A DNA stretch of 23,895 nucleotides from DASZYF01 sp035545535 (GCA_035545535.1 DASZYF010000213.1:1-23895); one strand, 5' to 3'; shown: positions 7,112 through 16,774, counted from the stretch's first letter. The notes: generated by a model not told the origin, from the sequence alone. Numbers and translations are program-made.

Positions 7112-8467
7112 TCACACGCTCGGCTGCACCGCGACGCGCAGCACGACCGCGACGACCGCGCCGCACACGGCGAGCAGCAGGGGCACCGGTGTCGCGTCGG
7201 GGGCGTCCGGGTCCGGTGAGTCGGCCGGGCGCACCAGCGGGGCGACCGCCGGCACCAGGAGCCACATCGCGTAGGGGATCCACGACCGCTCCACCTCGCC
7301 GCGCGCCAGGCCGGCGACGAGCGCGAACACCATGGCCGCTCCCGAGCCGACGAGGAACGGCCAGCCCGGGGTGCGGGACGTGCCGCGCGTCGCGGCGATG
7401 ACCGCGGGCCCGGTGATGATCAGCAGCAGCACCAGGTCGAGCACCACCCACAACGGCCACGACCGGTGCGGGCCGAGGCGGACCGAGAAGTCGTGCTGCG
7501 CCACCGCAAGGCCGTCGGCCCACGTGAAGCCGGCGATGCGCGCCAGCGCCAGCGGGACGAGGCCCCAGAGGGCCGTGAGGACGATGAGGCCCGGACGGCG
7601 GCGCACGAACTGCACGGCGATGACCGCGACCGCGATCCAGGCCGCCGAGTACGACAGCATCGCGCCGAGCCCGAGGAACAGCCCCGACGCCGCGGTGAGC
7701 AGGCGACGGGACGCGGCCCCGCGCGTGCGCTCGCTGGCAAGGACGCCGCACGCGATGCCGATGCCGCTGATCGCCGCGACGTCCGTGTCGAGCGTCAGCG
7801 GCGCCCACACCCACCACGGCGCCAGCGCGAGCAGCGGGACGATGCGGCGTCCGGCCCGCTCGTGGCACAGGGACCGGGTCGCGACGGCGACGGCCGGGAC
7901 CGCCAGCGCCCCGATCGCGAGCAGCACCGCCTCGAGGGCCGCGGGGTCGTGCAGCCCCGCATCGCGCAGGCCGGTCACCAGCAGCAGCGCACCGGGCGGG
8001 TGGGTGCGCGCGGCCGTCCCGTAGCCGGGCGCGTCGCGCACGAACGTGCGCAGGAAGGTGCTGACGTGCCCATGCACCGCGCCGCGGTCGGCGAGGTAAC
8101 CGTCCGGCGCGGCGAGCGCGGCCCCGAGCCCACCCCGCTCCGCGGCGCCGAGCAGCACCGACCACGCCGTCGCCGCGGCCCAGCCGAGCACGGCCACCCA
8201 TCGGAACCTGATGCGCTCGACCAGGCCGGAGCGGGCGGCGCACAGGACCGCGACCGCCACGGAGACCGCCGAGAGCCCGATGGGTCGGAGCGTCACGTCG
8301 TACCGCCCGGCGAACGGAGGCGCCCCGACACCCACGCGCGCGGACAGCGCCACCGAGAGCCCCGTGAGCCCCAACCCGGCGGCCACGAGGCCCCACCACA
8401 CCAGCAGGTCGGCGAGCTGGGGCCGCGCGGCGAGCCATGCGCGCTGCACCGGAGCGCGCACGATCAC
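7112..8467 (-). CDS. Polytopic membrane protein, GT-C glycosyltransferase-like
   Basis: The protein has 451 residues and many hydrophobic helices, roughly 11-12. It resembles actinobacterial lipid-linked sugar transferases of the GT-C fold. Features supporting that are a long first extracytoplasmic loop with acidic residues (about 105-160) ending in THPPG at 155-159, and a late GEVERSWIPYAMW motif at 390-402 bounding the last helices. GT-C enzymes move sugars from polyprenyl-phosphate donors onto cell-envelope acceptors outside the membrane. The donor and acceptor here cannot be told, and a non-enzymatic membrane protein is possible. The gene is convergent with the secreted protein at 5799-7100, with only 11 bases between their stops. 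The GTG at 8467 sits at the +1 of a promoter-like sequence, suggesting leaderless expression. Confidence 0.68.
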   Translation of the reverse strand: MIVRAPVQRAWLAARPQLADLLVWWGLVAAGLGLTGLSVALSARVGVGAPPFAGRYDVTLRPIGLSAVSVAVAVLCAARSGLVERIRFRWVAVLGWAAATAWSVLLGAAERGGLGAALAAPDGYLADRGAVHGHVSTFLRTFVRDAPGYGTAARTHPPGALLLVTGLRDAGLHDPAALEAVLLAIGALAVPAVAVATRSLCHERAGRRIVPLLALAPWWVWAPLTLDTDVAAISGIGIACGVLASERTRGAASRRLLTAASGLFLGLGAMLSYSAAWIAVAVIAVQFVRRRPGLIVLTALWGLVPLALARIAGFTWADGLAVAQHDFSVRLGPHRSWPLWVVLDLVLLLIITGPAVIAATRGTSRTPGWPFLVGSGAAMVFALVAGLARGEVERSWIPYAMWLLVPAVAPLVRPADSPDPDAPDATPVPLLLAVCGAVVAVVLRVAVQPSV

Positions 8468-8473
8468 CGGGCG

Positions 8474-8479
8474 AGGCTA
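8474..8479 (-). promoter_or_regulatory. -10 box for a leaderless transcript of the gene at 7112-8467
   Basis: On the minus strand TAGCCT (pattern TANNNT) is followed by exactly 6 bases and then the GTG start at 8467, the spacing of actinobacterial leaderless genes. A weak -35 candidate, CTGATC, lies 17 bases further upstream (8502-8497). There is no Shine-Dalgarno before the GTG, which agrees with leaderless translation. Confidence 0.5.
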
Positions 8480-8595
8480 ATGTCGGGGCAGCGGATGATC
8501 AGCGAGCGAGCAGCGCCTCGTGATCGTCCCGTACGAGGGGTGGCCCGGGCGGTCGCGCGTCCGGGGCGCTGAGGACCCCGACCGCGGAGGACGAC
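8480..8595. other. Divergent intergenic region
   Basis: This 116-base spacer separates the minus-strand membrane protein from the plus-strand HTH gene, so it should carry promoters for both. Apart from the minus-strand -35 candidate and GGAGG at 8586-8590 (5 bases before the HTH gene's GTG), I see no clear palindrome, RNA gene or plus-strand -10/-35 pair. Confidence 0.5.
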
Positions 8596-8808
8596 GTGGC
8601 AGAGCTGTTGAAGGGCAAGCGCATCACCGGCGGCGAGCGGAGCAAGCTGGCCGCCGACCTCAAGAGGCGCTACGACGGTGGGACGAGCATCCGTGATCTC
8701 GCCGCGGACACCGGCCGCTCATACGGCTTCATCCACCGGGTGCTCACCGAGGCCGGGGTGACGCTGCGCGGTCGCGGGGGCGCGACCCGCGGGCCGCGCA
8801 AGACCTGA
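8596..8808 (+). CDS. Small helix-turn-helix DNA-binding protein
   Basis: This 70-residue basic protein has a predicted HTH of the kind T-S-I-R-D-L-A-x-D-T-G-R-S-Y-G-F-I-H-R-V-L at about 30-50, followed by the basic tail GVTLRGRGGATRGPRKT. It belongs to a short, highly conserved actinobacterial family; M. tuberculosis Rv1473A is a relative as I remember it. The family is often found beside an enoyl-CoA hydratase gene, as here. The role is presumably DNA binding, either as a local regulator or as a small nucleoid-type protein; its targets are unknown. The GTG start has an excellent GGAGG 5 bases upstream. Confidence 0.88.
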   Translation: MAELLKGKRITGGERSKLAADLKRRYDGGTSIRDLAADTGRSYGFIHRVLTEAGVTLRGRGGATRGPRKT

Positions 8809-8888
8809 CCCCGGCCGTCCCGGTCGGTGCTCTGGTCGAGCATCGGCTGCGCGGGACCGGCGCGGCGGCGTGGTCGGAGCTGCGGGCG

Positions 8889-9394
8889 ATGCTCCGCGGT
8901 CTCACCGGGGTTCCGCGCGTCCTGATCATCGCCGGTGACTGGACCGCGTCCGCCGACGCAGGCGGGGTGGACGCGGACGACGTCGTCGCCCGCCTGCGCG
9001 ACACCACGCTCGTGAGCATCGCCGCGCTCGCCGGCGACATCACCGGGCCGGCCCTGCGGCTGGCCCTCGCCTGCACCCTGCGCGTCGCGGCACCCGGGAC
9101 CGCGCTGCGCGTCCGCGAGGTCGTCGAGGGCACGGTGCCCGCCCCGGACGTGCTGGCCGAGCTCCGGTCGGTGCTCGGCGCGGCCGGCGCGCTCGAGCTG
9201 GCGGCCACCGGCCGGGCGCTCGGCGTCGGCGAGGCGGCCGACCGGGGTCTGGTCTTCGCGGGCACCGAGGCCGACGCCCGCGATCTCGCCGCCGCGATCC
9301 TGGCAGCGCCGGACGACGCCGTCCGCGCCACCGTCGCGACGCTCCGCGCGGCGGGCGCGGAACACCCGGCGTCCCGTGGGATGTTGCACGACCG

Positions 9395-9398
<4 letters not shown>
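8889..9398 (+). CDS. Shrunken enoyl-CoA hydratase/isomerase-like protein, probably not catalytic
   Basis: The 169 residues align by eye with the crotonase fold from its central sheet onward: LVSIAALAGDITGPALRLALACTLRVAAPG corresponds to the usual P-x-I-A-A-V-x-G-x-x-x-G-G-G-x-x-L-A-L-A-C-D-x-R-x-A block, and ALELAATGRALGVGEAADRGLV to the following helix. The GGG oxyanion-hole segment reads TGPA, and the two catalytic glutamates of hydratases are not evident. Typical family members have about 255 residues. The ATG has GGAG 9 bases upstream. The same frame stays open back to a CTG at 8805 that overlaps the HTH stop, and that stretch reads like the crotonase N-terminus (LRGTGAAAWSELRAM), so the real start may be there, giving 197 residues. 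It sits between the HTH and ABC exporter genes; the stop overlaps the exporter start. Confidence 0.7.
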
Positions 9399-11275
<1,877 letters not shown>

Positions 11276-11291
11276 CCTCCGACCCGGCTTT

Positions 11292-11309
11292 GTCAATCGA
11301 TTGATTGAC
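11292..11309. promoter_or_regulatory. Probable TetR operator: 18-bp inverted repeat
   Basis: GTCAATC-GATT-GATTGAC is a perfect 7-bp inverted repeat with a 4-base centre. The core TCAATCGATTGA is also palindromic in an overlapping register. AT-rich sequence is rare in this window, so the site stands out. It covers most of the -35 box of the TetR gene, the classic position for an autorepressor operator. Binding by the adjacent TetR is inferred. Confidence 0.75.
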
Positions 11310-11333
11310 TCGGCGACGGCTCGTTCGTAGGTT
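11305..11333 (+). promoter_or_regulatory. Leaderless promoter of the TetR/amine oxidase operon
   Basis: TTGACT at 11305-11310, a 17-base spacer, TAGGTT at 11328-11333, 6 bases, then the GTG start at 11340. All spacings match a housekeeping sigma-factor promoter whose first transcribed base is the start codon. No Shine-Dalgarno precedes the GTG. The operator above overlaps the -35 element. Confidence 0.8.
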
Positions 11334-11339
11334 CGCCCC

Positions 11340-11945
11340 GTGACCGAGCGGCGCGAGCAGATCGTCGAGAGCGCCATCCGCGCCCTCGCCCGCGAGGGTC
11401 CGGCCGCCACCACCCGCGTCATCGCCGCCGAGGCGGGCGTGAACGTGGCCACGCTGCACTACCACTTCGGGGGCAAGGACGCGCTGGTCGGCGAGGTCAT
11501 GCGCGCCGTCACCGACCAGATCGCCGGCACGCTGCGCGCGGCCATCCCGACCGACGCCGGGGTCGAGGAGGCGCTGGAGCAGGCCTTGCGCGCGTTCTGG
11601 CCCTACGTGCGCGCCACGCGCGAGCTGCAGCTTCTCCAGTACGAGCTCACGACGAGTGCGCTGCGCACCGAGCCGGGGCTCGCCCGCGACCAGTACGCGG
11701 CCTACACCGACATGGTCGCCGACATCGTCGAGGAGACGGTCGCCGCCAGCGGCCAGACGATCGCGGTGCCCGTCGACGACCTCGTGCGGATCGTCGTGGC
11801 CGGGGTCGACGGGCTGATCCTGCAGGCGCTCGTGGCGGGCGACGACCCGGCCGCGTCGAAGGCCGTCGACCGGGCGCTCGACCTGTTCGTGCGCATGGTC
11901 ATCCGCGTCGCTGACCCGACCCCGGCGATGGGAGGCCCGCGTTGA
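11340..11945 (+). CDS. TetR-family transcriptional repressor
   Basis: This 201-residue regulator has a classic N-terminal TetR HTH at about 1-50 (REQIVESAIRALAREG, TTRVIAAEAGV, then ATLHYHFGGKDALV). The variable C-terminal helical domain should bind the inducing ligand. It is the first gene of a long run of tightly packed genes. Its promoter is leaderless and carries an inverted repeat over the -35 box, so autorepression and ligand-induced release of the whole operon are likely. The stop overlaps the amine oxidase start (TTGA). The ligand is plausibly a substrate or product of the downstream flavoenzyme; this is inference. Confidence 0.93.
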   Translation: MTERREQIVESAIRALAREGPAATTRVIAAEAGVNVATLHYHFGGKDALVGEVMRAVTDQIAGTLRAAIPTDAGVEEALEQALRAFWPYVRATRELQLLQYELTTSALRTEPGLARDQYAAYTDMVADIVEETVAASGQTIAVPVDDLVRIVVAGVDGLILQALVAGDDPAASKAVDRALDLFVRMVIRVADPTPAMGGPR

Positions 11946-13438
11946 CCGAGGACGACCTCGAGCACGACGTCGAGCACGACGTCGTGGTGATCGGCGCGGG
12001 CTACGCCGGGCTGACGGCCGCGACGCTGCTGGCCGATGCGGGGCTCGACGTCGTGGTGCTCGAGGCGCGCGACCGCGTGGGCGGCCGCGCGAAGACCGAG
12101 CACCTCGCGCCGGGCGTGTGGGTCGACCACGGCGGGCAGTGGATCGGGCCGACGCAGCGGCGCATCCGCGCCCTCGCCCGGCGCACCGGGATCGGGCTGT
12201 TCCCGAGCGAAGGCCCGGGCCTGAACAGCGAGTGGTGGTCGGGCGAGCTGTTCCGCTACAGCGGGCCCGTCGCCAACGGCCAGCCCGACGTCGCCGCGGA
12301 GGCGGTCGGTCTGGCGCTCGAGCTCGACCTCATGGCGCTCGACATCGATCCCGAAGCGCCGTGGGATGCGCCCGATGCCGCCGACTGGGATGCGACGACC
12401 GTCGAGTCGTGGCTGCGCCAGCAGGACGTCGACCACGAGGAGACGCGCAACGCGATGCGGCTCATCGTGCGCACCGTGCTCACCTGCGAGCCGTCCGACG
12501 TGAGCCTGCTCCACCTGCTCTTCTACATCCGCAGCGCGACCTGCTCGCTGCAGCTCTACGGCCACGCCGGCACCGCGCAGGACGCGCGCTTCGTCGGGGG
12601 AGCGCAGGCCGTCCCGGACGCGCTCGCCGCGACGCTGGGCGGGCGGGTGCGCCTCGGCGCGCCGGTGCGGCGCATCGAGCACGCGGCCGCCGGTGTGGCG
12701 GTGCACGCCGACGGCGACGTCGTCGTCACCGCGCGGCGCGCGATCGTCGCCCTGCCGCCGGCGCTCGCCGGCCGCCTCACCTACGCACCCGCGCTGCCCG
12801 GCCTGCGCGACCAGCTCACGCAGCGCATGCCGATGGGCTCGGTCATCAAGTGCCATGTCGTGTGGGACCGGCCGTGGTGGCGCGACGAGGGCCTGTCCGG
12901 CTGCGGGGTCGGTGACTCGGGCGCGGTGCGGGCGTTCTTCGACGACTCGCCGCCCGACGCGAGCGCCGGGATCATCGTCGCGTTCATCACGGCGGACGAG
13001 GCGCGCGTGTGGGGCGAGCGTCCGCCGGAGGAGCGGCGCGCGCGGGTCCTCGACGAGCTCGTGACGCACTTCGGGGAGCAGGTGCGCACGGCGACCGGCT
13101 ACGTCGACACCGCGTGGGCCGACGAGGAGTTCAGTCGCGGCTGCTACGCGGGCAACCTCGTGCCCGGCGCGTGGACGGCGTACGGCCGGGCGCTGCGCGC
13201 GCCGATCGGCGTGCTGCACTGGGCCGGGACCGAGACCGCGACCGTGTGGAGCGGCTACTTCGACGGGGCGGTGCAGTCGGGCGAGCGCGCCGCCCGGGAG
13301 GTCCTCGACGCGCTCGCCGTCCCCGCGGACCGCTGGCCGGAGCGGCTTCCGGAGAGCGGGGGCATGACCGGGACCGACGACGACCGGGCCGAGATCGCGG
13401 CCCTGACCCTGACGGGAGGTCGCCGTGGCGACGCGTGA
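11942..13438 (+). CDS. Flavin monoamine oxidase-family protein
   Basis: This 498-residue FAD enzyme is strikingly like animal monoamine oxidases. It would oxidise an amine to an aldehyde with release of ammonia and hydrogen peroxide. The dinucleotide motif GAGYAG is at 18-23, followed by LEARDRVGGR. K303 in MGSVIKCHVVW matches the MAO lysine near flavin N5. C401 in GCYAGNLVPG aligns with the cysteine that binds FAD covalently in MAO-A/B, followed by the cage tyrosine Y402; AGTETATVWSGYFDGAVQSGERAA is the family's C-terminal FAD motif, and its SGY tyrosine gives the second cage position. The TTG start has GGAGG 6 bases upstream. Codons just after the start contain a 12-base tandem repeat (11959-11982, CGAGCACGACGT twice). 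No signal peptide is visible. The substrate is unknown; polyamine, aromatic amine or amino acid are candidates. Confidence 0.92.
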   Translation: MTEDDLEHDVEHDVVVIGAGYAGLTAATLLADAGLDVVVLEARDRVGGRAKTEHLAPGVWVDHGGQWIGPTQRRIRALARRTGIGLFPSEGPGLNSEWWSGELFRYSGPVANGQPDVAAEAVGLALELDLMALDIDPEAPWDAPDAADWDATTVESWLRQQDVDHEETRNAMRLIVRTVLTCEPSDVSLLHLLFYIRSATCSLQLYGHAGTAQDARFVGGAQAVPDALAATLGGRVRLGAPVRRIEHAAAGVAVHADGDVVVTARRAIVALPPALAGRLTYAPALPGLRDQLTQRMPMGSVIKCHVVWDRPWWRDEGLSGCGVGDSGAVRAFFDDSPPDASAGIIVAFITADEARVWGERPPEERRARVLDELVTHFGEQVRTATGYVDTAWADEEFSRGCYAGNLVPGAWTAYGRALRAPIGVLHWAGTETATVWSGYFDGAVQSGERAAREVLDALAVPADRWPERLPESGGMTGTDDDRAEIAALTLTGGRRGDA

Positions 13439-13793
13439 GGAGATCCGCGAGGCGCTGGAGGACTACCGCGAGCGCTGCAACGGGAACGCCCGCCTGCGCA
13501 AGATGCTGCGCAGCTGGACCCGCACCTGCGACTTCCGCGTCCTCGACGCCGACGCCGGGGATCCGGTCGCGTTCACGGTGACCATCACCAACGGCGAGAT
13601 CACCGACGTCAGCGACGGCCCGCACGCCGACCCGGACCTGGTCATCAGCGCGACCAGCGAGGACATGTGCGACATGTTCTGGGGCGACCTCAACCCGGCG
13701 GCCAAGTACCTCTCCGGCGAGATCAAGGTCGTCGGCTCGCAGCAGGACGTGCTGCGCGTCGACGCCATGGCCGCGGTCATCTGGGCCGACTGA
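13425..13793 (+). CDS. SCP2 sterol-binding-domain protein
   Basis: This 122-residue single-domain protein has the SCP2 pattern: a short N-terminal helix, strands ending in AFTVTITNGEITDVSDGP, the segment DPDLVISATSEDMCDMFWGDLNPAAKYLSGEIKVVGSQQDVLRVDAM, and no signal peptide. Such domains have a hydrophobic tunnel and bind sterols, acyl-CoAs or other apolar ligands. Its start lies 14 bases inside the amine oxidase gene, with GGGAGG at 13414-13419, so the two proteins are probably made together. It might carry the oxidase substrate or product, but that is only suggested by the overlap. Confidence 0.85.
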   Translation: MATREEIREALEDYRERCNGNARLRKMLRSWTRTCDFRVLDADAGDPVAFTVTITNGEITDVSDGPHADPDLVISATSEDMCDMFWGDLNPAAKYLSGEIKVVGSQQDVLRVDAMAAVIWAD

Positions 13794-15218
13794 GTGTCGG
13801 ACGAGGTCCTGCGCCGCGGGCTCGGCCTGCGCTCGGTCGTCTCGACGTCGACCGGTCTCGCGTTCGCCGCGATCGAGTACCTCGCGGCCGCGTCCCTGCT
13901 CGCCTACGTCAGCGGCTCGCTGGCGTGGGTGTCGATCCTCGTCGCGGGGGGCATGGCTCTGCTCGCGTGGGGCTTCTTCAGCGAGCTCAACGGCCTGTTC
14001 CCGACCGCCGCCGCGATCCGCCTCTACATGCAGCGCTCGTTCGACGACCGGGTCGCGCTGACGGTCACGTTCTCCTACCTCACGACCGTCGTGCTGGTGC
14101 TCGCGGCCGACGCCTACATCGTGGGCGCCGCGTTCACCCACGTGACCGGGCTCCCGGGCTGGGTGACGGGTCTCGTCATCGCCGTGCTGCTCGGCGTCGC
14201 GATGGCGGCCAACCTGCGCGGCGTGCAGCTCGCCGCGCGCGTGCAGGACATCGCGACGCTCACCGTGGTGGTGGCGACGATCGTCGTCGCGGGCGTCGCG
14301 CTCAGCAAGCACCGCACGCCGGCGGCCATCGCGGCCGACGCGCACCGCCATCACGGCGCCGCCGCGTTCGTGCAGGCCGTCGCGCTCGGGGTGCTGCTCT
14401 ACTCCGCGTTCGAGTGGGTGACGACGAGCAGCGAGGAGGTGCGCCGCCTCCGCGACGTGCCGCGCGGCATGGTCATCGCGCTGGGCGTGCTCGCGCTGAC
14501 CTGCGCCGCGGTCGCCGCGGCGATGGGCCGCCTGCTGTCCCAGACCGAGCTCGACTCCGCGTACCCCCAGCTGTTCCTCGGTCGTCATGCGATGGGCCAG
14601 GCGGGCTACGTGCTCATGTGCGGCATCACGCTCGTGACCGCCATCAACACGTTCAACTCGGGCTTCATCACCGCATCCCGCTTCGTCTACGCCACCGCGC
14701 GCGAGGGCTCGCTGCCCCGCGGGTTCGCCCGCCTGAACGACAACGCGGTGCCGTGGCTGCCGGTGGTCGTCATCGGCGGCGTGGCGCTCGCCGCGTCGCT
14801 GCTCGTCGCCGTGACTGACGGGTGGAAGGTGCTGGTGGCGACGGGGGCGGCGCTCGAGGCGGGCATCTACGCCGTGGCGGCGTTCTGCGTGCTGCGGCTG
14901 CGCCGCCGCCAGCCCGACGAGGAGCGCCCGTTCCGCGTCCCGGCCGCTCGCGTGCTCGGCTGGGTGGGGGTCGTGGTGTTCGGCCTCCTGGCCGCCGCCG
15001 CCAGCGTGTCGGTCGATGACAAGACCAACGCGGTGCCGTTGCTCATCATCGTGCTCGTCGCCGGAGCGGCCGCCGCCTACGTGCTGGTCGGCCTGCCGCG
15101 CGTGCGGGCCGCGGAGGCGGCCCGCCGGGCGGCTCAGGGCCCGCGCCGACGCCGGCCGGCACCGCCTACGGTTGCCTCGCAGGAGGCTGCCCCCACCGCC
15201 TCGAAGGAGACCGCATGA
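13794..15218 (+). CDS. APC-superfamily amino acid/amine permease
   Basis: The protein has 474 residues with about 12 hydrophobic helices. The N-terminus (GLGLRSVVSTSTGLAFAAIEYLAAASLLAY) and the loop TTSSEEVRRLRDVPRGMVIAL, near the middle, match the APC family, whose members import amino acids or polyamines by proton coupling or exchange. The last 35 residues form a basic, Ala/Pro-rich cytoplasmic tail. The GTG start directly follows the SCP2 stop with no bases between and no Shine-Dalgarno, so translation must be coupled. Its place after an amine oxidase suggests uptake of the oxidase substrate. The stop overlaps the next start (ATGA). Confidence 0.9.
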   Translation: MSDEVLRRGLGLRSVVSTSTGLAFAAIEYLAAASLLAYVSGSLAWVSILVAGGMALLAWGFFSELNGLFPTAAAIRLYMQRSFDDRVALTVTFSYLTTVVLVLAADAYIVGAAFTHVTGLPGWVTGLVIAVLLGVAMAANLRGVQLAARVQDIATLTVVVATIVVAGVALSKHRTPAAIAADAHRHHGAAAFVQAVALGVLLYSAFEWVTTSSEEVRRLRDVPRGMVIALGVLALTCAAVAAAMGRLLSQTELDSAYPQLFLGRHAMGQAGYVLMCGITLVTAINTFNSGFITASRFVYATAREGSLPRGFARLNDNAVPWLPVVVIGGVALAASLLVAVTDGWKVLVATGAALEAGIYAVAAFCVLRLRRRQPDEERPFRVPAARVLGWVGVVVFGLLAAAASVSVDDKTNAVPLLIIVLVAGAAAAYVLVGLPRVRAAEAARRAAQGPRRRRPAPPTVASQEAAPTASKETA

Positions 15219-16765
15219 CCGAGCCCGTCCCGCCGCCCGGCACCCGCGCGCTGAGCGTGGCCGAGGCCGCCGCCCTGTGGCGCCGGGCCCCGCGGGGTGG
15301 CGCGGCGGCCGGGTTCAGCCGCAGCGACCGCATCGTGGCGCTGCTGTTCGCCGGGCAGCTCGCGGCGGCCGCGGTCTTCGGCGGCGTGCTGGTGCACGGG
15401 CTGCACGACAAGAACGCGGGCACGGCGACGCTCGTGCAGCAGGCCGGGCAAGTGCCGGTGAGCGGCGGTGGCGGGGGAGCGGGTGTCGTGACTCCCACCG
15501 GTGCCGCCACGGCTGGTCCCGTCGGTCCGTCGGCGGTCGCCGGCCCGGGCGCTGTGGGCGAGGGCAGCTCCGCGCCGGTCATCTCCGGTCCGAGCGCGCT
15601 CGCCACCGCGGGGCCGCACGCCACCGCGTCCGCGCCGGGTGGCTCGACCGCGCCGTCCGCCGCGAACGGCGGGATGATCGCGCCGGGCGCGCCCATCAAG
15701 GTCGGCTCGATCGTCAGCCAGAACGGCGTCATCAGCTTCCGCACCAGCGCGCTCGGCACCAAGGCCTACTTCGACATGGTCAACGCGAAGGGTGGCGTCG
15801 CCGGGCACCAGATCTCGCTCGAGCTGCTCGACGACCAGCTGGACAAGAACACCGGCCACCAGGAGTTCGAGAAGCTCGTGTCCGACAACGTGTTCACGAT
15901 GGCCGCGTTCAACGCTCCGCAGACCGAGGCCGGGCTCAAGCCCGACATCGAGGCGAACAAGATCCCGCTGGTGGGCAGCTACGGCGAGTACGACGAGTAC
16001 CACTCGCAGTACGCGTACGCGTTCTCGGCCAACTACATCCACTACGGCTACGAGATGGGTGCCTACCTCAAGTCGCTGGGCGCCACCAAGGCGGCGCTCA
16101 TCTACGTCGACAACAACGACGCCAACGCCAACGGTCAGATCGAGCAAGGGTTCGTCGCCGGCTTCGGCAAGACGTGGGACTACCTCGCGCGTGTTGGACC
16201 GACGCACACGTTCCAGAGCGACGCGACCCAGATGCAGCTCAAGGGCATCGACGGGATGGTCACCATCCTCGACACCGGCAGCTACGAGCGGCTGCTGCAG
16301 GCGATGGGCTCCAACTACAAGAACATCAAGCACGTCGCCGACGCCGAGTTCGCCGTGCCGGCCATCACGCAGGGCGACTACGCCGCGCAGGCCGAGGGCA
16401 CCTACATCGCCTCCGACTTCGACTTCATCGACGATGCGGCCAACCCGAACGTTGCGGCCTACGTCAACGCGGTGCGCTCCGAGTTCGGCTCGGACGCGCC
16501 CGTCGACTACCTGGGCCTCGTCGGCTGGACCGACGCGAAGATCCTCGTCGACGCGCTGAACGCGATGCACGGCGTCTTCACGCGCACGGGCCTGCTCACG
16601 GCGATCGATCACCTCGGTGCGGCCTACCAGACCGGCGTCAGCGCGCCGCTTCAGTTCGGGCCGGGCAACCGCGACGTCAACAAGTGCCTGCTGTTCGGCA
16701 AGCTCACCGGCGGCAAGGTGGTCCAGACGCAGGGCTACACCTGCGACAACGTGCTGCACGCCTAG
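15215..16765 (+). CDS. Membrane-anchored ABC substrate-binding protein, branched-chain amino acid type
   Basis: This 516-residue protein has three parts: a cytoplasmic N-terminal segment (1-40), one hydrophobic helix (about 41-61) without a lipobox or clear signal-peptidase site, and a long Gly/Ala/Pro/Ser linker (about 78-160). A periplasmic-binding-protein-like type I domain of the LivJ class follows (161-516; start IKVGSIVSQNG, then GTKAYFDMVNAKGGVAGHQI). The binding domain would be tethered outside the membrane by an uncleaved signal anchor instead of the usual lipid anchor. Two cysteines near the end (VNKC and GYTC) may form a disulfide. The start overlaps the permease stop and has AAGGAGA at 15202-15208. 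It probably delivers ligand to the LivHM permease encoded next. Confidence 0.9.
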   Translation: MTEPVPPPGTRALSVAEAAALWRRAPRGGAAAGFSRSDRIVALLFAGQLAAAAVFGGVLVHGLHDKNAGTATLVQQAGQVPVSGGGGGAGVVTPTGAATAGPVGPSAVAGPGAVGEGSSAPVISGPSALATAGPHATASAPGGSTAPSAANGGMIAPGAPIKVGSIVSQNGVISFRTSALGTKAYFDMVNAKGGVAGHQISLELLDDQLDKNTGHQEFEKLVSDNVFTMAAFNAPQTEAGLKPDIEANKIPLVGSYGEYDEYHSQYAYAFSANYIHYGYEMGAYLKSLGATKAALIYVDNNDANANGQIEQGFVAGFGKTWDYLARVGPTHTFQSDATQMQLKGIDGMVTILDTGSYERLLQAMGSNYKNIKHVADAEFAVPAITQGDYAAQAEGTYIASDFDFIDDAANPNVAAYVNAVRSEFGSDAPVDYLGLVGWTDAKILVDALNAMHGVFTRTGLLTAIDHLGAAYQTGVSAPLQFGPGNRDVNKCLLFGKLTGGKVVQTQGYTCDNVLHA

Positions 16766-16774
16766 GCCGGACCC

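Noticed and set aside
5295..8438. A 1047-residue open frame on the minus strand
   Set aside because: It runs antisense through sufU, sufT and the secreted protein, and then through the membrane-protein gene in another frame. Its translation is Arg/Ala/Gly/His-rich with no domain, typical of GC-rich shadow frames.
8468..8595. tRNA or small RNA in the divergent spacer
   Set aside because: No cloverleaf, no TTCRA T-loop consensus and no strong terminator hairpin were found.
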